Made by a program: the position numbers and the translations under genes. Under the pieces are notes generated by a model. That model was not told the DNA's origin and made no database searches. It was given only the letters and a program-made list of their open reading frames with translations. From contig JAGMUV010000027.1 in assembly GCA_020744425.1 (NCBI GenBank), positions 558,001 to 622,000 of the forward strand: a stretch of DNA of 64,000 bases. Direction: 5' to 3'. Source of the DNA: Dactylonectria macrodidyma (Eukaryota > Ascomycota > Sordariomycetes > Hypocreales > Nectriaceae). Positions 30,472 to 40,900 of this stretch are shown piece after piece (positions within the stretch are counted from its first letter, which is position 1; every line of letters begins with the position of its first letter).

Positions 30472-33400
30472 ATGCCCCGCGAAAAGCCGGTCAGGGTCCC
30501 GATCGATGAAATCCGCCGCACGCTGGAAGATCTCGATGGCCGACGCACTGGAAACGGAGCCGGAGGAAGGTCAGGACCACCTCACTCGATTCTTCCAAGC
30601 TCCCTGGCATACCAGAGCACCCATCAGCCCCGCCAAGAGCCGGTCAGAGTTCCGCTTGACGAGGTCCGACGTACGTTGGAAGACCTGGACCGCCGACACG
30701 CCAAAGGACGCACCCTACGAAGACAAGGAGAATCTCAACAGACCGAGGCCAAGCCCCGAGAGGAGCCGGTGAGAGTCCCGCTTGACGAGATCCGCCAAAG
30801 ATTGGACGATCTGGACCGACAACACGCCGAAACACAGGCCCGTGGAAGACAAGAATCGTCCCGCTCCACTCTCGCCAGCCAACTAGCATCTCAGAAACCC
30901 GCCCAGCCCCGGAAGGAGCCGATAAGAGTTCGGCCTGACGAGGTTGGTCGTGCATGGGATGATATCAAACGCCAGCGTGCTGAAGAACGGGGCCGCCGGG
31001 CGCAGGCAGTGGCCCGGCGTAATACCGTCACGGTGCCGGAAGATGAACTCCGGCGCACAATGGCGGCTATTACGCAACAACACGCGGAAGAGCGTTTCCG
31101 GGAAAGAGCCGCAAGACTACGATCACAAGAGGAGACCGGTGAGTTCGACCGTCGAGGAGCGGAAGAGGTGCGCCGGACACAACCACCGGCGACCCCCGGG
31201 CGGATCTCCACATCTCCACAAATCCCGATTCCCCAAGCAATCCCGCAGACCCCGCAGACCCCGCCTCCCCGAAAGCGCCTTCGGGAACCACAACCGGAAG
31301 GACTTCTGACTCCGCCGCCCACGAGGCCAGACCGCCCCCGGAAAAGACCGAGGCCGTCGCAGGAAACCGCCCTGCTCCAAGGAGAGTCCCTCGAGACCAT
31401 TCTGCGATACTATGAATCTCGTTTCCGCGACAAGGAGAGGGAATCGGTAGCGAGATCTTGGTGCAAAGAGGTCCCACTTGCCCTCCAGGTAGAGACTGCA
31501 CAATCCTTCCACCAGGCATTCACAGATGAAAGGACGCTACCGATCTCGCACTGCAATTTCTGCTACAGGAAGCAGCCTCCTTCCGAGCTCATAAAGATCC
31601 GATGGAGGAGGCACTTGACGCCCTCCTTGCTACAGGCCACCGCAGCGCTCCAGGAGTGCAGGGACTGTTTCCCTGCTGGCGACGACGCTGAGGCCATGGT
31701 TTGCCACGAATGCTATGCCGCTTTGAAAAAGGGGAAACTGCCGAAGACCTGTGCGGTCAACAACATGTACATCGGATGCGAGCATCGCTATCCCGAAGAG
31801 CTCGACGGCCTGTCTCCCGTTGAGGAGAGGCTGATTGCTTTGCAGGCCTCCTTCGGCTACATCACAAAGTTTACCGTTGACAACAAGACCCCGTCGGGGC
31901 TCAGCTACCGGAAGCATGTGAAGGGCCATATCGTCGTCTTTCCGAACAAGGTCGAGGACCTCGTTGCCACAGTCCTCCCTCACCCTCTTCTAGTGACCAT
32001 CGAGAACATCCACATCTCTTGGAGTGGCTCTAGCAAGCCTGGCGCTGCAGACGTGGGCCATCTTCTCCAAGTGCGTAAGTCCCGTGTCCGGGCTGCGCTT
32101 TCGTGGCTCCAGGAAAACAATCCGCTTTATGAACACATCACGATCGACTATGGCGAGATAGATGGCTGGCGGTACGCAGACGGCTCGGATGTACCTATCC
32201 TCATCATGGACAGCATGCAGCGGGAAGAGCCGTCCGTTACCGAGAAGACGCAGACAGACCACATAGTCCCAGATACCGATCGAGGTTTAGAAGAGAACCG
32301 GCTTACGACCATTGAAGAGATTGTTGCGTCGGCGCAAGCTCACTCCAGCGACGACTCCAGCCTTCGCGAGGGCACTCTGCCGAACGAACAGGACCTTCCC
32401 TTGCCCGGGGATCCTCGTGCCTCCATTCCAGGACCGGAGGATGCCGACGGCGATGGTGACGTTATTCTTGAGACGACGTCGTCCGGAATGTTTCCCCTTG
32501 ATGGGCCGGCGGCTTTCGAAGAGGCCGATAAGCTTTCATTCCTAGCCGATGCTATCCAGACGACTCGGACTCGAGGTGCCGATGAGGCTGAGCCCTGCGC
32601 CATGCACGTCCAAGGAACCGGAGGGCAGCCGTTCATCCTGGTGGAACGAGGTGCGGACTTTGCGGACAGCCTGCACGAGGACTTCTTCCCACGCACCTTC
32701 CCCAAGCTTTTCCCTTGGGGAAGAGGTGGCCCAAAGGCGCTGCACGTGTCGGACCGCGAGCAACAGCAAGCTCCGGAGGCCGCCGAGCGCCATCCAAACC
32801 ACTCGCTCAGCTACTGGGCCAGATACGTGCTGCAGCGGCATGGAGGGCGGTTTGCCACCCATCCCGTCTTTTGTTTTCTGGTCTTCAACATCCTTCTCCG
32901 CTCATCTAACCGCCGCATCAGCATGGTCCGCACGACAAAGGGCTCTTTCGAGAGGGTTGAACGGGTTTACGCAACACTGACGGGGGACCGGCTGAAAAGA
33001 GCCGAGGACGAGATGCGAGAAACAAGAACGACGACGGACGCAGACGTGACGTTCTTGCTCCGTGAGTTGTCCATCTTTGGCCATGCACAGCCGCTCTCCA
33101 ACGAAACGCGGCTGCTCATGCGCAGAAGGATACAAGCAATTAACATCTGGGCCGGTACGCCCGCGATTTGGATCACCATCAACCCCAACGACATCAACAA
33201 CCCGGTCAAGATGAGGCTCTCCATCCACAGGCTCCACGATTATCACACGGCGAAGGAGCTTTTAGCGGATCTCCGGGGAAGATACGACAGGATCGCCCTC
33301 AGTACCATGGATCCGGTCAGCTCGGCCATCTTCTTCCACAGAGAAATTTCTCTGTTCTTCGAAAAGTACGTCAGAACAGACCAACAATCGGTCTTTGGGA

Positions 33401-36400
33401 AGGTCAGCCATTACTATGCAACGGTAGAGACGAACGATCGTGGCAGTCTGCACTTGCACGGACTCCTGTGGTTACACGGCAACATGGAGCTGCCGTCGCT
33501 CGTCGACGACATCGCCGACCCTCAAGAAGAAGAGTACCGTGCCCGAGTGGTGCGCTACATGGACTCGGTCTTTCACGAATGCTTAGATGAGGACGCTGGA
33601 AAGGCTCTCCGCCAGGAGCGGAAGCCGATCCACCCCGTCGAGGAGATGATGAACGACACCGAGGCTCTCACTGCGGCCTTTGACGCCGAGTCCAACTTCA
33701 TCGCGTACTGCTGCCAGGTCCATTCCCACACCTATACTTGCATCAAGTATTCTCTAAAGGGCCTCGCAAATCATGACGCAGACAAGTATAGGCGAACGGC
33801 TTGCCGGTTCAAAGCGCCCTGGAAGATCGTTGATGCGACGGGGCTGAGCGATGACGACCTGCTCACCATCCGTCGCAACCACCCGCTCGTCAACCGGTAT
33901 AACAAAGCGATGGCGGTCGGCCTCCGCCACAACCACGATGTATCCATGATCCTGACGAGGACCAAGGGCCTGGCCATGGTATTTTACATCACCAACTATG
34001 CCACGAAGTTAGACACGCCCATGTGGAGACGAATCGCCCACGCGGCCGAAGTCTTCCGACAGCTTCGCGAAGATGCCGCGTCGAGGCATGACGCATCCGC
34101 AACAGGCGACCAGGGCGCCCAGCGACCTGCTGTGCTGAACCAGAGTCGCCAGTTTCTGATGAGGGTGGCGAATCGGATATTTTCCGAGAGACAGCTCTCC
34201 GCCGTGGAGGTATGTTACCACATGCTCGGCTATCAGACGGACTTTACCAACGTCCCGCACTGGTCCTTCCTAAACCTGACCGCACTGTATTGGGCGGTAT
34301 TCCGGAGATGGAAACACCTCCGTCGCCAGGCCGGCGCAGAAGCGGAGGAGGAGGAGCCGCCAGAAACGGTACAACTCAGGGAGGGCGGCCGGACCCTGTT
34401 GTGCTTGGATGCTTACGCCTACAGAGGCCGTGTCCTCAAAGATATGTGCCTCTATGACTACATGTCCATGGTTACCCTGGTCCGTAGCCGCGGCCGGGAC
34501 GAGGACGAAAACCACATATCTCTCGAGGGGCCCTCTCCAGAGCACCATGGCTGGTTTCAGAAGCTCCGGCGACCTCACGAGTACGCAGTGCCGATTTTTC
34601 AAGGATTCATCAGCGACGATCACCGGGACGAGCACCCGGTGTATTTCAGACGGTACGTTCTTAGTCAACAATGCCAAATCCGAGCCTACTCTGACATTCC
34701 GTGCAGTAACTCTGTTCTCCATCTGGCCCTGTTTGTGCCTTGGGAAGGCTTTCTTTCCATCATGCAGGGGGATATCGCCGACATATGGTCCGGATATGAA
34801 GCTTCCCTCTGTTGCAGGCTGCGTTTTCACGTGTCGAACATCTCCCTTCTCAGCAAGTCAGCCGAGGACGCGCGGAAAGACGCAAAGCTCTGGGCCAGCC
34901 GATCAGAAGGCGACGACACAGTCGACGTAGACTTCCCTCTTGATGAGGGCGACGACGATGAAGAGCGCGCAACCATCGCTGAGCACCACCAGAATTTTGC
35001 GGCTCTGCTACACACTCTGCACAACGCCGTCCGAGATTCTGATGCCACGAGAGGCTCCCCAGTCTTGGCGAATTTCATCCGCGACCTGCGTGAAGAGACT
35101 TCGGCATCGGAGGATAGGCCTTTTATTCAGCGTCCCGAGGGCTTTTATCAGCAAATCCGCCGTACCCAGGACGCTCCGCTATGCCAATTTCAGACCCTTT
35201 CTGCAGAGAATGTTCAAGCCGCTGCGAAGGCTCTGGAGATGCTCCATCTCCGGATGCTGGATGAGATTGAGACAGGTCCCCAGGGTAGCGCGCATCACAC
35301 GCCTAACGCCGACATAGATGATATACTTGCTCGCAACTACGATACGGAGATTCCCCTACCACGTCGAAGTCAGGGCCCAGTCGCACAGTGTCCTCGGATG
35401 CTCGTTGACGTTAATATGGCAACAAGCTTTGCGGGATTAGGACGCCTTGCCGCGTCGAATTATACCCTCAACTCTCTGCAGACAATGGCTCTTCAACTTG
35501 TGTGCAGGTTTTTAGACAGGTACTCAGCGGACCCCGACCCGGCGGGTCAACATCTCCAGTACACCGGAGGGCCGGGCGGTACAGGAAAATCCAGGGTCAT
35601 CTCGGCCCTGAAATGGGTCTTCTCGGCGAGAGGCCAACCACATCTTCTCCAGATCACGGGAACATCAGGTAGTGCAGCTGCACAGATCGGAGGTACGACA
35701 TTACATTCTGCCTGTGGACTGGATACCCGGCGCTCCCTCGACAAACAACTCCCACTTTTCTCGGAGGCAAAGAAGTGGACGTGGAAGCAGAAGCTGGTCC
35801 TCGTGATCGACGAAGTTAGCATGCTTGGAGGTGCTACCCTGTACGAGGCCAGCTGCCGTCTTCAATCGCTCCGCGATTGCCCAGATAAGCCCTTTGGCGG
35901 TGTTCCCGTCGTTCTTTTGATGGGGGACTTTTATCAATTCGCCCCAGTTCGGGAGACGAGCCTCCTGGTAGACCGAATGGCGGATCCCCTCTTCGCATCC
36001 GTGAGCCAAGCCACCATTTCTCACCATCGCGGCTTCAGTCTGTGGCTAATGTTCAAGACCGTGGTTCTTCTCGAAGAACAGGTCCGCGCACGAGACGACC
36101 CTGAGCTAGGCGCTCTTCTGGATCGAGTACGGCACGGCACCCAGACATGGCAAGATCTGGCCCTACTGAATACAAAGCTGGTTGACCGCTCCGATATCAC
36201 CTTCAGTAACGGCTTGCGCGCCATAACACCTCTGAACCGCAACCGATGGAGCCTCAATATGGAAGCCGTTGTGGACTGGGCGCGCTTTAATGAGAGGCAC
36301 ATCTCCGTCTTCGTGTCAGCCCACACCTGGCGAAGAGCCGGCCTGTCTCAATATGAGATCGCCCAAGCTATCGAGCAAGGGGACGATTCCAAATGCAAGG

Positions 36401-37032
36401 TCCCAGGCCTCTTCTTCTATGCTCAGGGGATGCCTGTGGTTGTTAACAAAAATATATACACCGGCTTGAAGGTTGTCAATGGCGCGGAGTTTACTGCAGC
36501 AGACATCATCCCCGATCCGAAACGCCCAGGATACCATCTTGCGGACGATGTCACCATACACTTCGGCCCACCACTAGGCATCTTATTACAGTCGAGAGAC
36601 ACCGCGAGCTTGGCAGTCCCCGTCCTACCAGCAGAGATGGTACTCGTTCGCCCTATCTCGCACACCCTCGATCCAACCGATTCCCACTTCAAGTTCTTGT
36701 CAACGAAATGCACCCGACGGGGGCTGCCGGTTGTTCCGGCCTTTGTTCTCACCGATTATAAATCCCAATCCAAAACGTTTGCCGAGGTACTCTTGGAGTT
36801 GCGGGGAAATCGCATGACCAATGGCGAGCCCTCCAAGTGCGATTTTACCAGTCTCTATGTGCAGTTGTCCAGGTGTACGACTCTTCGAGGCATCAAGCTT
36901 CTCAGCCCTATACGGCCCCAGGATTTCATCGGTAACAGGCTAGACCAGACCATGGTAGATGCAATGCAGAGACTCAAGAACCTGGCCGCGAAGACGAAAC
37001 GGGGCTATGAGGGCCGATGCCACGATACATAG
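30472..37032 (+). CDS. Helitron Rep-helicase transposase, copy 1, open throughout
   Basis: ATG at 30472, chosen by match to copy 2 (MPREKPVRVPIDEIRR versus MPREERVRVPIDDIRR). About 2168 residues if the 54-nt intron 34653-34706 (GTACGT...CTGAC...TGCAG) is spliced; unspliced it stays open at 2186. Order: five N-terminal EPVRVP-type repeats (30480-31100); a Cys-rich zinc region (CNFCYRK near residue 360, CRDCF, CHEC); the HUH Rep nuclease with RGSLHLHGLLW near 992 and twin tyrosines in YITNYATK near 1170; then a Pif1-type SF1B helicase with Walker A GGPGGTGKSR near 1680, Walker B LVIDEVSML near 1758 and C-terminal YVQLSRCTTLRGIKLLSP. This enzyme nicks and unwinds Helitron DNA for rolling-circle transposition. 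No disabling change is visible. Confidence 0.93.
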   Translation: MPREKPVRVPIDEIRRTLEDLDGRRTGNGAGGRSGPPHSILPSSLAYQSTHQPRQEPVRVPLDEVRRTLEDLDRRHAKGRTLRRQGESQQTEAKPREEPVRVPLDEIRQRLDDLDRQHAETQARGRQESSRSTLASQLASQKPAQPRKEPIRVRPDEVGRAWDDIKRQRAEERGRRAQAVARRNTVTVPEDELRRTMAAITQQHAEERFRERAARLRSQEETGEFDRRGAEEVRRTQPPATPGRISTSPQIPIPQAIPQTPQTPPPRKRLREPQPEGLLTPPPTRPDRPRKRPRPSQETALLQGESLETILRYYESRFRDKERESVARSWCKEVPLALQVETAQSFHQAFTDERTLPISHCNFCYRKQPPSELIKIRWRRHLTPSLLQATAALQECRDCFPAGDDAEAMVCHECYAALKKGKLPKTCAVNNMYIGCEHRYPEELDGLSPVEERLIALQASFGYITKFTVDNKTPSGLSYRKHVKGHIVVFPNKVEDLVATVLPHPLLVTIENIHISWSGSSKPGAADVGHLLQVRKSRVRAALSWLQENNPLYEHITIDYGEIDGWRYADGSDVPILIMDSMQREEPSVTEKTQTDHIVPDTDRGLEENRLTTIEEIVASAQAHSSDDSSLREGTLPNEQDLPLPGDPRASIPGPEDADGDGDVILETTSSGMFPLDGPAAFEEADKLSFLADAIQTTRTRGADEAEPCAMHVQGTGGQPFILVERGADFADSLHEDFFPRTFPKLFPWGRGGPKALHVSDREQQQAPEAAERHPNHSLSYWARYVLQRHGGRFATHPVFCFLVFNILLRSSNRRISMVRTTKGSFERVERVYATLTGDRLKRAEDEMRETRTTTDADVTFLLRELSIFGHAQPLSNETRLLMRRRIQAINIWAGTPAIWITINPNDINNPVKMRLSIHRLHDYHTAKELLADLRGRYDRIALSTMDPVSSAIFFHREISLFFEKYVRTDQQSVFGKVSHYYATVETNDRGSLHLHGLLWLHGNMELPSLVDDIADPQEEEYRARVVRYMDSVFHECLDEDAGKALRQERKPIHPVEEMMNDTEALTAAFDAESNFIAYCCQVHSHTYTCIKYSLKGLANHDADKYRRTACRFKAPWKIVDATGLSDDDLLTIRRNHPLVNRYNKAMAVGLRHNHDVSMILTRTKGLAMVFYITNYATKLDTPMWRRIAHAAEVFRQLREDAASRHDASATGDQGAQRPAVLNQSRQFLMRVANRIFSERQLSAVEVCYHMLGYQTDFTNVPHWSFLNLTALYWAVFRRWKHLRRQAGAEAEEEEPPETVQLREGGRTLLCLDAYAYRGRVLKDMCLYDYMSMVTLVRSRGRDEDENHISLEGPSPEHHGWFQKLRRPHEYAVPIFQGFISDDHRDEHPVYFRRYVLSQQCQIRAYSDIPCSNSVLHLALFVPWEGFLSIMQGDIADIWSGYEASLCCRLRFHVSNISLLSKSAEDARKDAKLWASRSEGDDTVDVDFPLDEGDDDEERATIAEHHQNFAALLHTLHNAVRDSDATRGSPVLANFIRDLREETSASEDRPFIQRPEGFYQQIRRTQDAPLCQFQTLSAENVQAAAKALEMLHLRMLDEIETGPQGSAHHTPNADIDDILARNYDTEIPLPRRSQGPVAQCPRMLVDVNMATSFAGLGRLAASNYTLNSLQTMALQLVCRFLDRYSADPDPAGQHLQYTGGPGGTGKSRVISALKWVFSARGQPHLLQITGTSGSAAAQIGGTTLHSACGLDTRRSLDKQLPLFSEAKKWTWKQKLVLVIDEVSMLGGATLYEASCRLQSLRDCPDKPFGGVPVVLLMGDFYQFAPVRETSLLVDRMADPLFASVSQATISHHRGFSLWLMFKTVVLLEEQVRARDDPELGALLDRVRHGTQTWQDLALLNTKLVDRSDITFSNGLRAITPLNRNRWSLNMEAVVDWARFNERHISVFVSAHTWRRAGLSQYEIAQAIEQGDDSKCKVPGLFFYAQGMPVVVNKNIYTGLKVVNGAEFTAADIIPDPKRPGYHLADDVTIHFGPPLGILLQSRDTASLAVPVLPAEMVLVRPISHTLDPTDSHFKFLSTKCTRRGLPVVPAFVLTDYKSQSKTFAEVLLELRGNRMTNGEPSKCDFTSLYVQLSRCTTLRGIKLLSPIRPQDFIGNRLDQTMVDAMQRLKNLAAKTKRGYEGRCHDT

Positions 37033-37958
37033 GCCATATCATCTTGTGAAAGCCTGCCAGCTCGGAATTAGTGCCATGTTGTCCATGTCGAACAATCGGC
37101 GGCTCCCTAGTTATTGAAAATCATCATGATGAGATGAAATTTAAGTTTATGGTCTGTGCGTCATCGATCTTCAAAACGCTCCGGTGGTCTGTGCCTGGCT
37201 CAGCCACAACCACGCTGCCCGCAACACCTCATAAGGGACTGTAGACCTTCATCAATTCTCACAAACTGAAAGACTCGTTCCGAAGGTCTGATGGCGGGCC
37301 CGTAGGGACCGGTCTCCTGTGCTCAAGGTACGTCGGCCGATTTTCCTCTCTAACTTCGTTCCTCAAGGCTCTTCTGGGCAGACCGCCTGCGGTTTGCGTC
37401 TCCTGTGCCTTTCGGAACGAAAGGTTCTTCCTTCCGCGTCCTCCTTCGTAAACTCGGGCCACATAGCGCCCTGATCATTTCCAGCCACCTAAGCCACCAG
37501 TCGAAATCCAATTAGCCACGATTCATCTGCTCCCTTCTGTCGTTGCCCGTCCCCGCTGTTGCCGTGGGGACGGCCCGTCCCCGTCCCGCTGCTCCGTGGG
37601 GACTAACCCGGCCCGGCCCTTGCTTTCTGCGGGGAGGGGGGGACAGTTTCCCGGAGCTCCGCCACCATCCGTCCATCCACGGAGAAGGTGGAAATGGTGG
37701 AAATGGTTGAAAAGTGGTTGAAATGGAGCTCCGCCACCGTCCGTACATCCACGGAGAATTGGTAGAAATGGTTGAAATGGTTGAGATTTGTCAGTGGCAC
37801 GGGGAGACCGCCCTACCGGCAGCTCTCAGTTGTTTCTTTTCTACAAGTGGCGGTCGATTGTTTCTTTTGCTAGCTGCCTCCTATCCTGATGGCGCGCCAT
37901 TTGTTTTACCTCTCCTTTCCCTCCTCACCACGCCCATGCCTCACATCCACTTGTTACC
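37033..37958. other. Spacer between Helitron copies
   Basis: Includes the block 37276-37330 shared with the end of copy 2, a hairpin CCTTTCGGAACGAAAGG at about 37409-37425, G/C-rich GTCCCCG repeats at 37545-37625, and two copies, about 70 bp apart, of GAGCTCCGCCACC...CATCCACGGAGAA (37654, 37723). These probably mark the end of copy 1 and the start of copy 2. Confidence 0.55.
37276..37330 (+). repeat. Helitron 3' block, copy 1
   Basis: CGTTCCGAAGG...GGCGGGCCCGTAGGG, then ACCGGTCTCCTGTGC and AAGGTA. The same block follows copy 2 at 45210-45263 with a few changes. It contains the near-palindrome GGGACCGGTCTCC. Its position after both Rep-helicase genes suggests it lies at or near the Helitron 3' end. 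Confidence 0.6.
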
Positions 37959-40900
37959 ATGCCCCGGGAAGAACGAGTTAGAGTCCCAATTGATGACATC
38001 CGCCGTACGTTGGAAGATCTGGATCGGCAACGCACTCAGAACAGGGCCCGAGGGAGGCAGGGAGCCTCTCAATCGACGGTTCCAAATTCCCTGACATTTC
38101 AGAGAGCCGTCCACCGCCGGCAAGAGCCGGTCAGAGTCCATCCCGACGATGCCACTCTACAAGCTCTCCTCGAGCCCCAAATGGAGCCTGTCAGAGTCCC
38201 CCATGAGGAGATCCTCCGCATGTTGGATCATCTGGACCGCCAGCACGCCGAAGACCGAGCCCGTCAAAGGGCCGGAGAGACCGAACGGATACATCGGCCA
38301 ACCACTCCTTCACCAGAGGGCCCTAGAGAACAGGAAGCGCTTCCAACTCCGCCGCCCACGCAACCGGGCCGGCCTCCGAAGAGGCGACGATCAATGGGGG
38401 AAACGCTTCCCACTCCGCCGGGCACGCAACCCAACCGCTCCCCAAAGAGGCCGCGGCCGATGCAGGAAACCGTCCAACTCCAGCAGGAGTCCATCAAATC
38501 TATTCTGCAATATCGCGAATCCTGCTTTCGCGACAAGCAGGAGGCATCGGTGACAAGATCATGGTGCAAGGAGGTCCCACTCGCCCCTCAGGTAGAGGCT
38601 TCCAAGTCGTTCTACCAGGCATTTACAGATGAGAAGACGTTGCCGATTTCCCATTGCGTCTTCTGCTACAGAAAGCATGCGCCTTGCGAACTTACCACCA
38701 TCCAGTGGAAGAGGCTGTTGACGCCCTTCTTGTTGCAGGCCACGAGGAATCTTCAGCAGTGCGGGAAGTGCCTGCCACAGGACGACGATGCTGGAGTTCA
38801 CGTGTGCCGCGAGTGCCTCACCGGCTTGGAGGGTGGAAAGCTGCCCAAAGCCTGCTCCGTCAACAATATGGACATCGGATGTGAGCATCGGTACCCTGAA
38901 GAACTCGATGGCCTCTCTCCTGTTGAAGAGAGGCTGATTGCTCTCCAGGCCCCTTTCGGCTACATCACAAAGTTCACAGTTGATAACAAGACCCCGTCGG
39001 GACTCAGTTACCGGAAGCACGTGAAGGGCCATATTGTCGTCTTTCCGAACAAAGTGGAGGATCTTGTTGCCACAGTTCTCCCACACCCTCTTCTGGAGGC
39101 CGTCGAGAACATCCACGTCTCTTGGAGCGGCTCGAGCAAACCTAACCCTGCAGACGTTGGGCATCTTCTTCAGGTGCGCAAGTCCCGTGTAAGGGCTGCC
39201 TTGTCGTGGCTCCAAAAAAACAACCCACTTTACGAGCACATCAAAATCAACCACGGCGAGATAGACGATTGGCGGTACGCGGAGGGCTCTAATGTTCCCA
39301 CCCTCATCATGGACATGATGCAGAGGGAGGAGCCGTCGGTTGTTGAGAAGACGCAGACGGACCACATCGTCCCAGATACCGATCGAGGGTTGGAGGAGAA
39401 CCGGCTCGTGAGTATTGAAGAACTACTCACCTCGGCACAAACTGGCTCCGGCGAAGACCCCTGCCCTCCGGATGGCACTCTGTCGATCGAACAGCACCAT
39501 CCCTTGCCTCCGGATGACGCCGACCGCGACGGTGAAGTCGTTTATGGGACCTCATCATCCGGCATGTTTCCTCTTGACGGGCCAACCGCTTTCGAGGAGG
39601 CCGATAAGCTGTCCTTCTTAGCCGACGCTCTCCAGACGAGTCAGAGTCGAGCTGCCGACGACGGGGAGCCATGCACCATGCGCCTTCAAACAACAGGCGA
39701 ACAGCCATTCATCAGAGTGGAGCGTGGTGCCGACTTCGCAGATACCCTGCACGAGGACTTCTTCCCGCGGACCTTCCCGAAGCTTTTCCCGTGGGGGAGG
39801 GGTGGCCCAAAGGCACGGGGGGAGGCGAATCCCAATCAACAAGATGCTTCGGTGCCTGCCCGACGCCATTCCAATCATTCGCTCAACTACTGGGCTAAGT
39901 ATGTTCTGCAACGACACGGAGGCCGGTTTGCCACCCATCCCATCTTCTGTTTCTTGGTTTTCAACATCCTTCTCCGATCCTCCAACCGCCGTATCAGCAT
40001 GGTCCGCATGACAAAGGGCTCCTTTCAGGAACTTGAACGGGTGTATGGGAGCTTGACGATGGACCGCCTAAAAGCCGCCGAGAATGAGATGCGAGAGACA
40101 AAGAAGACGACTGACCCCGACATAGCGTTCCTGCTCCGGGAGCTGTCCATCTTTGGCCACGCACAGCCGCTCTCTAACGAAAGCCGACTCCTGATGCGGA
40201 GGAAGATACAAGCACTTGACATTTGGACCGGCACGCCCGTGATTTGGATTACCATCAACCCCAATGACATCAACAACCCGGTGAAGATGAGGCTCTCCAT
40301 CCACAGGCTCCACGAGTATGACACGGCAAAGGAACTCTTAGCCGATCTTCGGGGGAGGTATGACAGGATCGCCCTTAGCACCATGGATCCGGTCAGCTCC
40401 GCCATCTTCTTCCACCGAGAAGTCTCTTTGTTCTTCGAAAAATACGTCAGGACAGGCCAAGAATCGGTTTTCGGGAAGATCAGTCACTATTATGCGACGG
40501 TGGAAACGAACGAACGCGGCAGTCTACATCTACATGGACTACTCTGGTTGGCCGGCAACATGCAATTGCCGTCGCTGATCGACGACATGGCCGATCCTGC
40601 TGAGGAAGAATACCGTGCCCGAGTAGTTCAGTATATAGACTCCGTCTTTCATGAATGTTTAGACGAGAACGCGGGGAACGCCGTCCGACAGGAGAGGAAG
40701 CCGATCCACCCCGACGAAGGAATGATGAACAGAACCGAAGCTCTCACTGCGGCCTTCGAAAATGAGTCCAACTACATTGCGTACTGTTGCCAGGTTCACT
40801 CGCACACTTATACCTGTATCAAGTATTCTCTGAAGAGACTCGCCGAACAGAGTGTGGATAAGAACAGCAGAAGGACCGCTTGTCGGTTCAAGGCGCCCTG

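Noticed and set aside
30891..31519. Minus-strand frames opposite the Helitron N-terminus
   Set aside because: Shadows of the GC-rich repeat region of the real gene; no independent support.
32542..32862. Minus-strand frame inside Helitron copy 1
   Set aside because: Antisense shadow with codon pattern dictated by the Helitron gene.
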